Part shown: in pieces, positions 1 through 12,700 of the stretch
Position numbering within the stretch: the first letter of the stretch is position 1
Layout: each line of letters starts with the position of its first letter
Source: Alviniconcha marisindica
Taxonomy: Eukaryota; Mollusca; Gastropoda; Provannidae
Assembly (NCBI GenBank): GCA_018857735.1
Contig: JABMCL010000796.1
Coordinates: forward strand, 47,501 to 111,500
Direction: 5' to 3'
Length of the DNA: 64,000 bases
Made by a program: the position numbers and the translations under genes
The notes under the pieces: generated by a model
What the model was told of the DNA's origin: nothing
What the model saw: only the letters and a program-made list of their open reading frames with translations
Databases searched by the model: none

Positions 1-635
1 GTGTACAGGCTTACGTTATTGCTTCTCCTTCTTTTTTTTTCTTTTTCTTTCTTTTTTTGTTCGAGGGAGAATGTGAGGGGACATGGATTTTTTACGATTT
101 TTATTATTATTATTATTTTATTTTTATTTGGGGGGGGGGGGGGGGTGCTCATGATCATGGAATCGCTAAAATTGAGTCCCAAAATTGAGTCCATCAACAA
201 CTGTTGCAGAGAAAGGTGAGCCAATGCGGGGGATCAAAGTCCCCATGCTGTGTCCATATAAACCACACCTGTTGAAGAGAAAGGAATAATTATACAGAGT
301 CCAGGCGAGATCGAGAGGAGGGAGGTGAGCCTGACTCTCAAGAAGAAGCTAACCCAGAAGAGATCAAGAACAGGGAGGTGGTGCTGGGCTATAGAGAGAG
401 AGTTGGACTTCTTTTGTTTCAGTTGTTTCCCAACGGCGGAGCTACGGACATTGCCTTTGTGACTCTGTTCTGCATAGCTGTTGGGACAGAAATTGCGTGG
501 TGCTGTGGTCGCTGCGCAATGCCGGACGGACACTGCCTTAACATCCTGTTGTTCTGGCGGCGGTCCACGGCAGCCTTGGTCTTTCGGGTTGGCGCCTGTT
601 TCGAGGTTTCACTCTTCTATTCCCCTTTCCCACTC

Positions 636-682
636 GTCCACGTCCCTAATAGGCCTTCTCGCCTCCGTGGACGTTAAGCAGC
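636..682 (+). repeat. SINE tail fragment
   Basis: CGTCCCTAATAGGCC followed by GTGGACGTTAAGCAGC is the shared SINE tail without a body. Confidence 0.6.
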
Positions 683-710
683 AAAAACTCACAGAGAAAG
701 GATAATTTCT

Positions 711-929
711 GAGCCGGTTTGGCCTAGCGGTTCGATACCGCTTCGGCTCTCCTTTCCCTTCGAAAAGGTTGTGGTTTGTGGACACTGTCTTGTGACTTTG
801 TCCATCACTTCCTACTGAAACATTAAAATGACTCTCATCGCTGCCTATCTTAATGCAGGAATCATTCTGGTGGTAACAGTGTAGCGATAGGTATATAATC
901 TCCCTCTTCCCCTACCTCCATACCCCCTT

Positions 930-960
<31 letters not shown>

Positions 961-1010
961 TTCTCCCCGTCCCTAATAAGCCTTATGGTTTCTGTGGACG
1001 TTAAGCACTT
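711..1010 (+). repeat. SINE-A copy, tRNA-derived head with fused A and B boxes
   Basis: The head GAGCCGGTTTGGCCTAGCGG is a tRNA-like A box, and TTCGATACC is the core of a B box. A body (AAGGTTGTGGTTTGTGGACA) follows, then a C-run at 931-960 and the tail CGTCCCTAATAAGCC to GGACGTTAAGCA. Compared with the copy at 45234-45540, about 34 nt between two CGGT repeats are deleted. Confidence 0.85.
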
Positions 1011-1019
1011 AGAAAGAAT

Positions 1020-1110
1020 TTCAGAACTCAGGAGCTGTGTGAAAGTCGAAGTGGCCGTCCTGGGCTCCCGTCCCTAATAAGCCTACGGTTTCTGTGGACG
1101 TAAAGCAACA
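1020..1110 (+). repeat. SINE-B copy
   Basis: It has GAGCTGTGTGAAAGTCGA, then GTCCTGGGCTCC and the tail CGTCCCTAATAAGCC, then GGACGTAAAGCAACATT. The tail module is shared with SINE-A; the 5' part differs. Confidence 0.8.
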
Positions 1111-1248
1111 TTCAACCAAAAGAGAAAGGTGAACCGAAGCGCAGGATTTAAACCAGGGTACGTCCGTCTACGCAGCCGTCGTCGGCCTTACCGGTAGCTG
1201 GCAAAGATACTAGGGCAATGTCTTTGCCACTGGGCCAGAACTTCTAGA

Positions 1249-1362
1249 GCTCAGGAACTGTGTGAAAGACGAGGTGGACGTCTGCCCCCCCCCCCCCCCT
1301 CCCCCCCCCCCCCCCCCTAATAGTCCGTACGGTCTCTGTGGACGTAAAGCAACATTGAAACA
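1249..1362 (+). repeat. SINE-B copy with expanded C-run
   Basis: It has the same layout as 1020-1110 (CTCAGGAACTGTGTGAAAGA then the AATAGTCCGTACGG tail), but the GGCTCC between body and tail is replaced by about 35 C/T bases. Confidence 0.8.
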
Positions 1363-1629
1363 AGCCGCTGGGCCTGAGCGGCTCACCTCCACCAGGGTGA
1401 CCGACAGCTCATTTTGCTGCACGACGATTGCAGCGAATCACCGACGCCGGATCGATCCCTGTGCGCTGCTTGTTGGCGTGTCAGTGATGATAATCCGGCC
1501 ACTGTGCGCGCCGCCCCGCGCTATACCACACTAACGGACACTGGACGGACAGTCGTTGACCTCTGTTTGAACTCCGCCTCACGCCCGCTCGAGCTGTTCA
1601 CAGTCATCAGTCTTTTCACAGTTCTGTGT

Positions 1630-1935
1630 TACAGTCACAGAACAGCAGTTTTCCGCAGTGACGCACCAATAATACTCGCATTTTGCAGCAACTGACATGA
1701 CATGTTCGACAGTGCCAGACCAGTACCCTTCAGCAGCGCCAGACCAGCAGTTTTCCGCAGTGACACTGAGACCAGCATACCATTTCGCACTGAGAGACCG
1801 GCAATAGCTTACGTTGACATGCCATCGATTCTTTACAGTGACTGAGAGATCAGCAGTTTTCTGTAGTGACAGACCAGCAGTTTTTCAACAAACAGACCAA
1901 CAATCTTTATCTTTGACAGACGAACAGTCCTCTAC
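1630..1935 (+). repeat. Degenerate tandem repeat
   Basis: Recurring AGACCAGCAGTTTTCCGCAG and GTGACA blocks, irregularly spaced. Confidence 0.65.
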
Positions 1936-2787
1936 AGGGAACAATAGAGCCATGGACCTATCTATAGGTCCATGAATAGAGCAGCAGCTTTCCATACATA
2001 ATTATATAATACCCATTTCACTTATTAGCAACAGATCAGACAGCATGGACTTGAGAACCTGACAGTTTGCTGATAAAATCTGATGACAGAAGGCCGGCCG
2101 GAAGAGCTGGCCATCTCGCGTAACCTCGTGCCCACCTGTCGTGAACGGGGGCTGTCGTTACAGAGAGCTGTCCACACAGAGATGCAGTGGTCAGTGGGTC
2201 ATTGTTCCGGACAGCCAGGCTCCTTGCGTTGCCCGCAGAACGTCAATACTGACAGCAGTGAGGCACGGTTCTTGTTCTGTCACTTGTCCCGTGTTTAGAA
2301 TCATTGTGTAGTCTCAGCTAAGGCGAAACATTTAAGAAATCACAAACACGGCTGATTCACTGTTACAATACACAGTAGTTGCACTTTCGGGAGGGAGTGG
2401 GTGGGTAGGGGTTGTTTGTACTCTGTTGGTATGAATGTCTTTTGGTAGTTTTAGCTTGCGAGAGCTTACATGTATGTATCTGGCGCAGCGAACACGCAAG
2501 ATTTTGTGTGGAAGTTTTGTTTTTGTGCGCCACATAAATTTCCATTCATTCATTCACAATGCGGCTACATGGTTTGGAACCGACGGACATTGACTTGTCT
2601 GTGTTGTCAATGACGTGTGCTTTGCCCTGCTATGGCCTTGGTGGATGACTGCGTTTCAAATAATCAGCTTGACTGAGTAGCTAACGAACCTGCCTCACTG
2701 ACCATCGGCGCAGCTTACACTTACAGGAATTCAGTTGCATTTTAAAGTCCTGTCAACCGCACAAAGATGGTTGCAGAAGAACCGTTT

Positions 2788-2886
2788 TGACTCAGTGTTG
2801 CTTTACGTCCATACACAGCGTACGGACTGTTCGGGACGGGGAGTCCAGGACGTCCACCTCGACTTTCACACAGCTCCAGAGCTCTG
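2788..2886 (-). repeat. SINE-B copy
   Basis: On the minus strand it reads GAGCTCTGGAGCTGTGTGAA, then the shared tail with GGACGTAAAGCAACACTGA. Confidence 0.78.
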
Positions 2887-3204
2887 CAGGCGAGCCTCAC
2901 GAAGACACCATGAAGTAGTAAGAAGGAAGAGTGCAATGAAACTCTGCAACAGGAAGAAAGCAAAAGCGGAAGGAAAGAACGCCTCGGCTTGATAGAAGCA
3001 GCCGTCAGCATTAAAATGCGAGTACCTCCACCCCGTCACCCCAACAAACAAAACAAAACGACCCCCCACAGAAAACAACAACAAAAAACTGTTATAGTAG
3101 TGAACAAATCGGTGCAACGTTTGACTCAAATGAATGTTACCACAAGCACTTGAGTTTGTTGGCCGTCGTTTATTAAATATCTGCAAAATCTTTTAGAAGA
3201 CTTG

Positions 3205-3597
3205 TTCTCTTGGCACCCCGTCACCACCACTCAACACCTCTCCAGGAAAAACTGCACTGGCTTCCCATTTCAGAACGTATTAAGTATAAAGTCGCTTGTA
3301 TGTGTTTCAGTACTATAAATGGTTCTGGTCCTGCTTACCTCTCTGAACTGCCTACATGTCTACACTCCGTCTCGTACACTACGCTCTTCTTCTGACACCC
3401 GCATGCTGGAAATCCAACAATACAAACGCAAGACTCATGGCTTTCGCACCTTCTCTTGCTTTGGACCCCACATTGGAATTCACTCACACAAGATCTTAGA
3501 CACTGCTCAACCCTGTCATCTTTTAAAGCCAAACTGAAAACCTACCTCTTCTCACAGTATTTTCATCCTAACTAATATCAGTACCCAGTTTCTGCTA

Positions 3598-3644
<47 letters not shown>

Positions 3645-3848
3645 GTGTGTGTGTGTGTGTGTGGTGTTGAGTGCGTATTTTTTATATATTTTTTTATAAT
3701 ACTTTATGTAAATAGTTTTGGTAGGACTATGCTCTACATGTGTATAGAATATCATATATAGGTTAATATGTATCATGTGAGCGCTCAGGGCGTTGATGAG
3801 CGCATGATAAATGTACATTATTACTATTATTATTATTATTATTCAGCG
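3205..3848 (+). mobile_element. LINE 3' end: ORF2 C-terminus and 3' UTR, decayed
   Basis: Residues LHWLPISERIKYKVACMCF and GPAYLSEL, then (one frame over) YTPSRTLRSSS, and later [16 protein letters not shown], are the typical C-terminal end of CR1/L2-like non-LTR retrotransposon ORF2. The ORF is broken by frameshifts and stops. The 3' UTR matches 33655-33915 up to a terminal ATT repeat. A (TG)n array at 3600-3662 lies inside. Confidence 0.8.
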
Positions 3849-4232
3849 ATTGATACTTTATGAGACAAATGATCAATGTTGGACATTTGCAGTCTTTTAC
3901 GAAGGATTAGAATACTGCCTAAAATATGAGGCTGTGCAAATTCAGTCATAGACTTGAGCGTCAGAGAATGGTGAACCGAACCTGACTGGAGCCTAGGTTC
4001 CAGTTCCAGTTTTGTTGTTGTTCTCGAACAAAACAAAACACTACCACTAATCCCAAATAAAACAACTCTTGAAATCATCAAAGGGAATTAACTGCGGTCG
4101 ACAGACGTCACACGTGAGCCTACTCGAAAACAGAAAAGAGGTGGAGTTACTGTAACCCTCCGCTCCATTCCAAAAATAGATTTAAGGCCAGGAAAGGAGG
4201 GTAGGCCCATAGTTGCTCAGATTGGACTGTGA

Positions 4233-4240
4233 TTCTCTCT

Positions 4241-4308
<68 letters not shown>
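4233..4308. repeat. (CT)n microsatellite
   Basis: About 75 bp of CT with one CC interruption. Confidence 0.97.
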
Positions 4309-4310
<2 letters not shown>

Positions 4311-4854
4311 GCTGTCCCTCCCCATCCTTATCACCACCCTCCAACCTTGTCCTCGAAGCGTTCACACGCCCTTTTCTCTTCCCCCTCGATTCCTTTTTAT
4401 TTCGCCTTCCAGTTCTGTGGTGGCGTTTTTCCTTTGCCAACGTCAGGGCAGCCCGAGGGGGTTTCAGACAATAATTACAATCTTCTTTCACTGTCAGCTC
4501 TATCCGCTTTGCTTACGCTTCGTGGGGCCTGTTGGGCCGAACACACAGACCGAGGACTGGAGTGGGGCCCCCGGGGCCCTGCCTGACTGTGTTTTGCCCC
4601 GACGCCTCCGTCCCGAGCGGCCCGGCTGTCACAGCCGGTGACACGTCCACACCGGCGGTCTGAGCGAGAGACTGCGGCTAAATCTGTCTGTCCGTGTCCC
4701 CTGGCTTGTCCGTGTGGAACGTATGAAATATGGTGGGAGACTAAAAGTTGTTTGGTTTGATTGTTTGTTTTGCTCATTAACAAATGATATTTGACAAAAG
4801 CGTGCAAAAGGAGGCTGGACAAGTTTGATATTTACGAAAGAGCTTGCTCAGTTA

Positions 4855-4886
<32 letters not shown>

Positions 4887-4929
4887 GTGTGTGTGTGTGT
4901 GGTGTGTGTGTGTGTGTGTGTGTGTGTGT

Positions 4930-4965
<36 letters not shown>

Positions 4966-5087
4966 TAAAAGATTCAGATGAGAGAGAGTACCGAACTCAA
5001 CTTGTTTACACAAGGATTCAGATTTTAGGCAGATTGCCTATTCAACAATCTAGTCTGGCTAATCTAGAGAGAGAGAGAGAGAGAGAG

Positions 5088-5161
<74 letters not shown>
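4855..5161. repeat. (TG)n-(GA)n and (GA)n-(GT)n compound microsatellites
   Basis: TG 4857-4930, GA 4934-4962, then GA 5066-5091 and GT to 5161. Confidence 0.96.
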
Positions 5162-5162
<1 letters not shown>

Positions 5163-6523
5163 ATACAAGCGCACGCACGCACAAACATATACAATTCATA
5201 TCTCCTCTAAAAATGAAATAAAATAAAAAGGAGATATTGATTCTCTCCCCAAATCTCCATCAGATAACATTTTGAGTCACTCCATTCCCATCATCGTTTG
5301 TTAGTTTATTAGCTGTCTGTCTGCTGCTTTAACACTTTTTGATCATTAGTTTATTGGTTTCCACTCAACAACAAAAAGAAGTGAATTTGTTTTGTAGCAT
5401 TGTTTAATTAAAACAAGCGTTCTTTTTAATATTTTGTGTGTTTTGGATGTCTTATTAGGCTTATTTGGAGATGTGCCGCGCTTCAATCAGCACCTTCTTT
5501 TCATTCCCTTGTCTTTGCTGGTGTGCAAACGTGTACACATCATTTTGCCAGGAACGGAGCCGGTATTTGATTTTTGTTTTTTGTATTTGGTGTAATTTTC
5601 TCGCGGACCACCAAAGATTGCCCGCTGTGATGTAAGCGAAACTGTTCTCGGCAAGCGTTGCCATGGAACTGCGCGCGCACGACGGAAACGCCCCAGGCTG
5701 TTCCAGCAGCTGCCGTGGCCGCGTCGGATGGACAAGGTCCTCTGGCGTCAGAGTCAGACTCAGAATATCGGGTTGGGGGCGATTCAAGCCTGGGGAAAGA
5801 AACGTGTCGGAAAGAGAAACTGTGGCCACAATGATCCCGTGGACGTGGAGGTAGCGAGCGAAAACAGCACTGTGCGGCCGAGCAAACTTTGCCCCATTGT
5901 TCATTTGTCACGCCATCATCTATGGCCGGCTTTGATCCGGCGCCCGCGGCTGTCCACCCGGCCCCTGAATGAGGATAATTAAATAAAAGCGGTTGAGCAC
6001 AACAGCTCGGCATGACGGGAAAGAAAAGAAACTGAAAGATCTCTCCAGCGATGTATGGTAGATTCAAAGCCCCCTTACGTCTGCCCTCCAGGCAAAGACT
6101 GGGGACCGGGGCTCAGTGTGCCAGTCCGAGGCATCATGGCGGAAGGGAGAGCTTTTCAAGCCCTCCGTTTTTTTTTTTTTCCCTTCTCACCCCGTCAGTC
6201 TCTCCGGCTTTCGTCTTTCGCCTCTCAGTGGAGGCATGGAGAAAGGCCGGCAAGCATGCCGTGGTAACACATGAACGCCCGGGGGTATGTCAGCAAATGG
6301 AGGGACTCCCCCCCCCCCCCCCCCCTCCCTCGCCGCCCTACCCGATTCCCCCCTCGGGGAGAATAATCTGCTTTCAGATCAACTTGTCAAGCTGAGCGGA
6401 AACACGCAGATGCAGCCTTTGGGGGACAAGGTGGGGGTAAAAGCAGGGTGGAGTGGTGCCAGCCCCCAGGCCAATAGTTGGGAGCATAAACATGGTGGGG
6501 GAGGTGGTGGTGGTGGTGGTTGA

Positions 6524-6846
6524 AAGGAGGAATGATTTCGGAGAAGCTGGTTCGAACGTGTTGGGCAAGACGAGTATTTTGTGGATGCTGCAACAGACAG
6601 AGTGAGACAGACAGACAGACAGACAGACAGACAGGTTTCAAAAAGGAAAGAGCGAGAGAGAATCAGTCGTAAGTAACACTAGGTCTGCGTGTAGGATACC
6701 AAAGAAGGAACGATTTCCGAGAAACTGGTTCGAACGTGTTGGGCCAGTATTTTGTGGATGCTGCAATGGAGAGAGAGAGAGAGATTCCAAAAAGGAAAGA
6801 GCGAGAGAAAATCGTAAGTAACACAAGGTCTGCGTGTAGGCTACCA
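6524..6846 (+). repeat. Tandem duplication, about 175-bp unit, two copies
   Basis: Both copies carry CTGGTTCGAACGTGTTGGGC, TATTTTGTGGATGCTGCAA, AAAAAGGAAAGAGCGAGAGA and GGTCTGCGTGTAGG in order. They differ in the microsatellite between (CAGA repeats against GA repeats). Confidence 0.88.
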
Positions 6847-7160
6847 ATTCATGAGCTTCGTGTCTCGGGGAATGTCAAATTCGGATGAAATTCAAGACGT
6901 CGACCATCTTCGGTTTTAGTTCGGTATCGGATGCCAACTTTTCGACTCGTAGGTCGACATGCTGTACAACTTTGTCGATTTAGTCGTCGTTTGATTGTGC
7001 GACACACAGTCGACACATTGCGAACATCTGAAGAAATGCACTTTTTGTCTAAACACGATTATACATAAGATCAATTATGGGGGTTCCGTGGCTTCTTTAA
7101 CGTGCGCACGAAACGAATGTAGAACACTAAGACTCGTTAAAAAACAAAATGCTTTTTTGT

Positions 7161-7191
<31 letters not shown>
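7161..7191. repeat. Long G homopolymer
   Basis: 31 G in a row. Similar runs are at 130-145, 7493-7524, 14956-14981 and 60405-60422, and C-runs at 931-960, 29196-29217 and 50463-50487. Confidence 0.95.
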
Positions 7192-7193
<2 letters not shown>

Positions 7194-7491
7194 CTCGTGC
7201 CAAATTCAATCGTCGAGCAAGCATCGCCCGAATCCAAAATTGCATAACGGTGGATACTGAAACATAATGGAAATAATAAGCGTATTCCCTCTCCCTTCCC
7301 AACTAGCCTTTAAACCCTCTCTGAGCGTGCAGGGACGTGAAAACCCGGTGTTTGTTGAGGAGTTAGCCCGAGGGCCAGTAACTGGCTGTATGTACTTCTT
7401 CTTACCTGGCCACTGAAGCGTATGTCGAAAGTTCATGGCATTCCCTGGGGCAACGGCGGGAAGGGAAGTGAGAAAAGTTGAGGAGAGGGGG

Positions 7492-7525
<34 letters not shown>

Positions 7526-7657
7526 AGTGAAAAGGCCTGAGGGGGAAGGGGTGTGTGGGGGGCTTGGAAATGATATGAAAATCTTCAGCATGCAAACGGA
7601 ACACATATTTTATATATAATTATTACATAAATTTACTATTTCACGGATTTGTGTACA

Positions 7658-7660
<3 letters not shown>

Positions 7661-7718
<58 letters not shown>

Positions 7719-7719
7719 T
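7661..7719. repeat. (GA)n microsatellite
   Basis: GA repeat with one AA interruption. Confidence 0.96.
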
Positions 7720-8325
7720 ATTAAGTCTATAAGAAATATTTGTAATTTGAGAGGGAATCCTCCTGATGGCTCTTCCGCCGGACAGGATCTTCCCGTGGCC
7801 AAACCAGTCACCGAGTTTCGAGTCCGAGGAACTTAGGCCTATAACTGCATCTTGTCATAATTAAACATCAACCGCAGCATGCAATATTTATGCTTACTTC
7901 TGTCGCGACCCTATCTCGTGCAACTCGCCCAGCCCGTTGTGGCCGAGATGGCCTTGTTGATAGCTCTGTTTCGTTGAGAACTTGTTTGATTGGACTGAGG
8001 GCAACAGTCCAAACTAGACATGCAACAATTTAGCCACCTCGGCAATGGTGCACCTGCCCCGCTGATGGCATCACGGCAGCAAGACCGCTGGGGAGAAAAT
8101 CGATGTTCAGATCGTGCCACCAACAAACTTTCGCTCTTGTCTCCCTTCGTGCGGCAGTTTTCTTCTGGAGTTGTGCCCCCGGGGCGACGTCAGGCGGCGC
8201 TGGTGTAGCAGCCCTGTCTATATCCGGCACCAGTCCATAATGGGTCTCGTGCTTATGTACGATCTTTTCTTCCCCCTCTGTTATTTTGCCATGACAGAGA
8301 GGAGGAGAGAATGGCCTCGGGGCAC

Positions 8326-8327
<2 letters not shown>

Positions 8328-8378
<51 letters not shown>
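8328..8378. repeat. (GA)n microsatellite
   Basis: Pure GA repeat just before the interleaved inverted repeats. Confidence 0.96.
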
Positions 8379-8384
<6 letters not shown>

Positions 8385-8396
8385 AGAGGGGCGTGG

Positions 8397-8493
8397 CTTT
8401 AGCTCACAGACTAGGCTACTAGCCTCAGTCACCCACCCTCCTTTGCTGTAGCCTGGTCTGTGAGCTAAAGCAAAGGAGGGTGGGTGACTGAGG
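8397..8493. repeat. Two interleaved 23-bp inverted repeats (pseudoknot order)
   Basis: Arm A 8397-8419 pairs with A' 8448-8470 (one mismatch). Arm B 8423-8445 pairs with B' 8471-8493 (perfect). The order is A-B-A'-B'. Confidence 0.93.
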
Positions 8494-9203
8494 TGGAGGG
8501 AGGGTGTAAGGATGAAGTGGGAGTAGGGGTCGAGTAAGGGGGGGGGGGAGGGGAGGGGGGTTAGGGGGGGGGGGGGGGCTAAGTATCAAGCACAATCAGG
8601 CTTGTTCTTCAGTTTCTCGTTGTAGGTCCCGCTCGCCCCGAGGCAACTTGGCTAAGCTCCTCAGCGTAGCTGACAGCAGGCCTGCCCCGGCCCCTGTCTG
8701 GCGGCCTTCGCTGACTCGCTGCTGCTTGCTCAGCCCCGACAACGGGGCCCCTATTCTGCTAATGCCAGCCCCGCTCTTCGTTCCGCCCCACTCCCCTGTC
8801 ACGGGTGAACGGCTCCCAAAGACAGGGGGACCGCGCTTTTGCCCACAGGCATCATGGCACGTTGAAAGGGGCAGAACTTGTCGATTTCGTAATTTGTACA
8901 ACAAGCGGCAGCGGGAAGGAGTTTGGTCATTAAAATCGGCATTCAGCCCGGAGGTTTCGCTGGCCTTTGTGTTTGGTGGGGGTGCCGAGAGCTACCACTG
9001 GCAGGCAATCCGATGAAGGGGGGGCGGGGGGGGGGGGGGATAAAACCTGCGGTAGGTTCATCAGCCAGGGATGACGTGACGCGGAACGTTGGGATCAACG
9101 GCGCGGCCAGGTAAACCTCGGCACCTGCCTGCGAAAATATTGTGTCACACTGAAGCTGAAATCAGTGACGGAACATGCCGCCGGTACAATGATGGTATGC
9201 AAC

Positions 9204-9291
9204 CAAGTTAGCGGGAAACCGAGGTCAAGTTAACGGGAAACCGAGGTCAAGTTAGCGGGAAACCAAGGTCATGTTAGTGGGAAACTTACGT
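9204..9291 (+). repeat. 22-bp tandem repeat, four copies
   Basis: Units of CAAGTTAGCGGGAAACCGAG followed by GT, the last more diverged. Confidence 0.9.
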
Positions 9292-10514
9292 CAATCCGGA
9301 AGCAGGAAGCCTACTGTTAGGTCTTGGTTACCGACTGTGTTCACGGAAACAGACCCACTCAGCCATTGTTGCAGAAACACTGATGTGAAGGAAGGCATAT
9401 TAAGTTTAGTAAGACGACTTTTATTCTGCAAGATTCACAAAGAGACATCAACAGGCATATGAATGGACACGCAGATGAGTAGCTGTTACCTTAGGCAGAA
9501 ACTCTGTTACCTTAGAAACACAGGCAAGCCAGTAGACTATAACACAGAGAGAACAATTAAAAAAAGAACCAGATGCTTAGTGTCAGTCGGCTGATCATTT
9601 ATTTGGACAGAGCAGTGATCAAGCAGTAAGTTAATAATAGTTTGTGCCTTCTTCTTTCGTCTAGTCACCGCCTGCCCTGATATGACCGTAATGGTTGACC
9701 GGGCGTAAAACACAAAGTTACTTACCTACTAGTCACCGCCTTCATCATCTGGCGGATTCTCACTGTTAAGTCAGTGGGGGAGGGGGGGGGGGGTACTAGT
9801 TGCCCAGGGAAGCCCCCTTCATGTTATATTAATAGCGAAAATGTGTATAAGTACGTACAAACAAAAAAACTAACGCCTTATTATATATATATATATATCT
9901 CTTGTAAAGTAACCTACTTTGTAATAAAATGATTCAGCCCGGCACACTGGCAAGTTCTGGCATTTTCAATATGGCCTTACAGACTGACAGTGCCCGCAAC
10001 AAGGTGACCCTCCGAACGGTGTCTTTGGTCTACCGTAGTTTGCATGCTCTCGGACACGTCACTTCCTAAGGACGGCTTCGGGCCTTTGACGGTGGCTTTG
10101 ACCGAAACAGGTGCCTGCTGTTGCCTCGGGCAACAACGGTTCAGTAACTGATGTAGACATCACTCTGGATGTTCGCTTCCTGTTACGTGGACACATGTCA
10201 GGAAGCTCCGCGTGGAAAGAAAAATCCGAGCGCAGTGACAGGACACTTCCATGGGCCTGTGGCCACATCTGGCCTGTGACGATTGAAACGGTCACGTGCC
10301 CGTGGGACAGGCCGCGACGCAGCTGAGCCATGAATGGCGATGGTTTCTGCGTATATTATATATTATATTAGATCCATGTGGTCATGTGTGTACATGGAAA
10401 AAGCTGCAAGCGTAAAATCTGACCCTTCTATGGGTGGTGACCGGAATTTTAGCAAAGAAAAGGACACTAACAAAAACACCTACCATTAGTACACTGGTGC
10501 AGTTTACGTTCCAT

Positions 10515-10516
<2 letters not shown>
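9292..10516. other. No gene recognised
   Basis: Only the SINE-C copy, a G-run near 9779-9792 and a short (AT)n at 9883-9898. Confidence 0.5.
9662..9730 (-). repeat. SINE-C copy (mollusc-type GTTTTACGCC tail)
   Basis: On plus it reads GTCACCGCCTGCCCTGATAT and GACCGTAATGGTTGACCGGG, then CGTAAAACAC. It is the reverse of the sequence at 16848. Confidence 0.7.
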
Positions 10517-10815
<299 letters not shown>

Positions 10816-11064
10816 TGAAAGTGTCACAACTTCAACATGTGTTTAAAATTGTCCGACTCAAGATGACTAGGGTGTTCAGATATCTGTGTTTTTGTTGTTG
10901 TTTGTTTTTAATTTGTTTTTAAATAAAAAATAATTTCGTTTAAAAAAAAGTTCAGTCAGTAACTGTATTTTGACGTCCTGTCAACTACACGGGATTACAC
11001 GAGGAGTACCTCCTTACTAATGCGTACGAGTGGAATAACATTGCTCACAACTCGCGGGTTTCAG

Positions 11065-11253
11065 GTTTTCCGACTCCAAGCTGGCCAAGATGTTCAACGG
11101 CAACATCCCCATCGTGTTGGACAGCCTCAAGCAGCACTACTTCATCGACCGCGACGGCCAGATGTTCCGATACGTCCTTAACTTCCTCCGCAACCAGAGG
11201 CTTATCGTTCCAGAGAAGTTCGACGAATTTGAACAGCTGTATGAGGAAGCCAG
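11065..11253 (+). CDS. KCTD exon: C-terminal half of BTB/T1 domain
   Basis: The acceptor is at the end of CGGGTTTCAG and the donor is AG|GTAGTT. The exon enters in phase 2 and leaves in phase 2 (GCC AG). It begins [13 protein letters not shown], matching the vertebrate segment YPDSRISRLFNG. The exon has strong GC3 bias compared with its AT-rich, microsatellite-filled flanks. Confidence 0.93.
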
Positions 11254-11358
11254 GTAGTTTGGCTGTGTATTATTATGTAGACTAGGTGTGTATATAGCGT
11301 ATGCGTGTAGGCTGTCAGTGAAGACATAATGTAAAGGCTATGTATGTAGGCTGTGTAT

Positions 11359-11411
<53 letters not shown>

Positions 11412-12618
11412 AACCTAGTATCCAAGCTGTGTGCATCGGTATGGTACATAGGCCTACGTATTTAGCCTGTAATCAGATTTGAATGTCCTGTCAGCCAAAC
11501 AGGGACTAACAAGTAAGTAAACATGTTGCTTTACGTCCACAGAAGCGAGGTGGCTTATTAGGGACGGGGGGAGGAGGGGGGGGGGGGACTAACAGTAAGA
11601 AAACGCGGTGCTTCACGTCCACATAAACCATAAGGCTTATTAGGGACGGGGAGAAGGGGGGAAGGGGGTACGGAGGTGGGGGAAGAGGGAGATTACATAC
11701 CTATCACTACACTGTCACCACCAGAATGACTCCTGCATTAAGATGGGCAGCGATGAGAGCAATTTTAATGTTTCATTAATTGCGATTGACAAAGTCACAA
11801 GACAGTGTCCACAGACTAACAGTGATGATGATGATGTAGAGCTTAATGTCCTCGGATGTCGGTTGACATATTAGGGACAAACTTTGACCAATGCTTAAAC
11901 ATGGTTCAGTGTTGCTTTACGTCCACCGTAAGGCTCATTAGGACGGGGAGCCCAGGAAAGCCACCTCGACTTTCACACAGCTCCTGAACTCTGACAGACT
12001 AACACACACTAAAACACCGTAATAACTTAAATAAGGCAATACATAATGTTTTATTATGGTCAGTGTAAAAGTAAGTTATGCTGTTCCAGGTACTACGAGC
12101 TTGCGGGACTACTGCGGGAACTTGAAGCCGTCAAAAAGAGCAAAGAGCTGAACGAGATTGCCAAGGTATGTTTCCCTCATTTGCATAATTACTATAAAAC
12201 CAAGCACGTTACGATATGGCAGTGCTATTGAGGGTAGGTCAAAGAGCGTATATTAATAGCGCTATGCCAGGAAACCTCTCCATGTTGTCGTTTTTCCACC
12301 CAAGTGTAGCCTGTTGTATAATATAAGGTCAAATCTTTGTGATCGAAATCATCGCAGTGTTTTAAAATCAGTTTCATTATTGTCATGTTACCAATATGTA
12401 CAGGTGGCAAGGGAGATAAAAACGGAGAAGGGAATAACGTCAGTGGTACCCGCCACGGAGTCGGGCGGTTACGTTGACTGCATCGCCGTCAGCATCAGTC
12501 CAGACCTGGGTGAACGCATCTCTCTCAGTGCTGAAAAACCGCTCATCGAAGAGGTAAGTTCGTCCGCGAGAGTAACAGAGCGACTGAATGAGAGATGTAC
12601 TAGTATGGAAGTATGAAG

Positions 12619-12700
<82 letters not shown>

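Larger units (their letters stand above)
3849..6523. other. No gene recognised: microsatellites and GC-rich stretches
   Basis: Apart from microsatellites I see nothing coding. 4310-4720 and 5640-6300 are GC- and CpG-rich and could hold untranslated exons or promoters, but no start codon context, donor or family match supports this. Confidence 0.5.
6847..9203. other. No gene recognised: GC-rich spacer
   Basis: It contains G-runs, GA repeats and the interleaved inverted repeats. 8620-8900 is a CpG-rich block with an open frame of about 120 codons on plus, but no family similarity and no clear donor. I looked here for the missing KCTD N-terminal exon and did not find an HIDVGG-like motif. Confidence 0.5.

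Noticed and set aside
1210..1534. Proline/glycine-run ORFs on both strands
   Set aside because: They are translations of the C-run inside a SINE-B copy. The same holds for ORFs at 6051-6523 and 6995-7604.
4147..4641. Ser/Leu and Arg/Glu repeat ORFs
   Set aside because: They are produced by the (CT)n microsatellite; no family similarity outside the repeat.
8648..9016. 122-codon plus-strand ORF as the missing KCTD N-terminal exon
   Set aside because: No HIDVGG or YTSSLETL-like motif, no donor in the needed phase, and the frame is not conserved in any way I can see.
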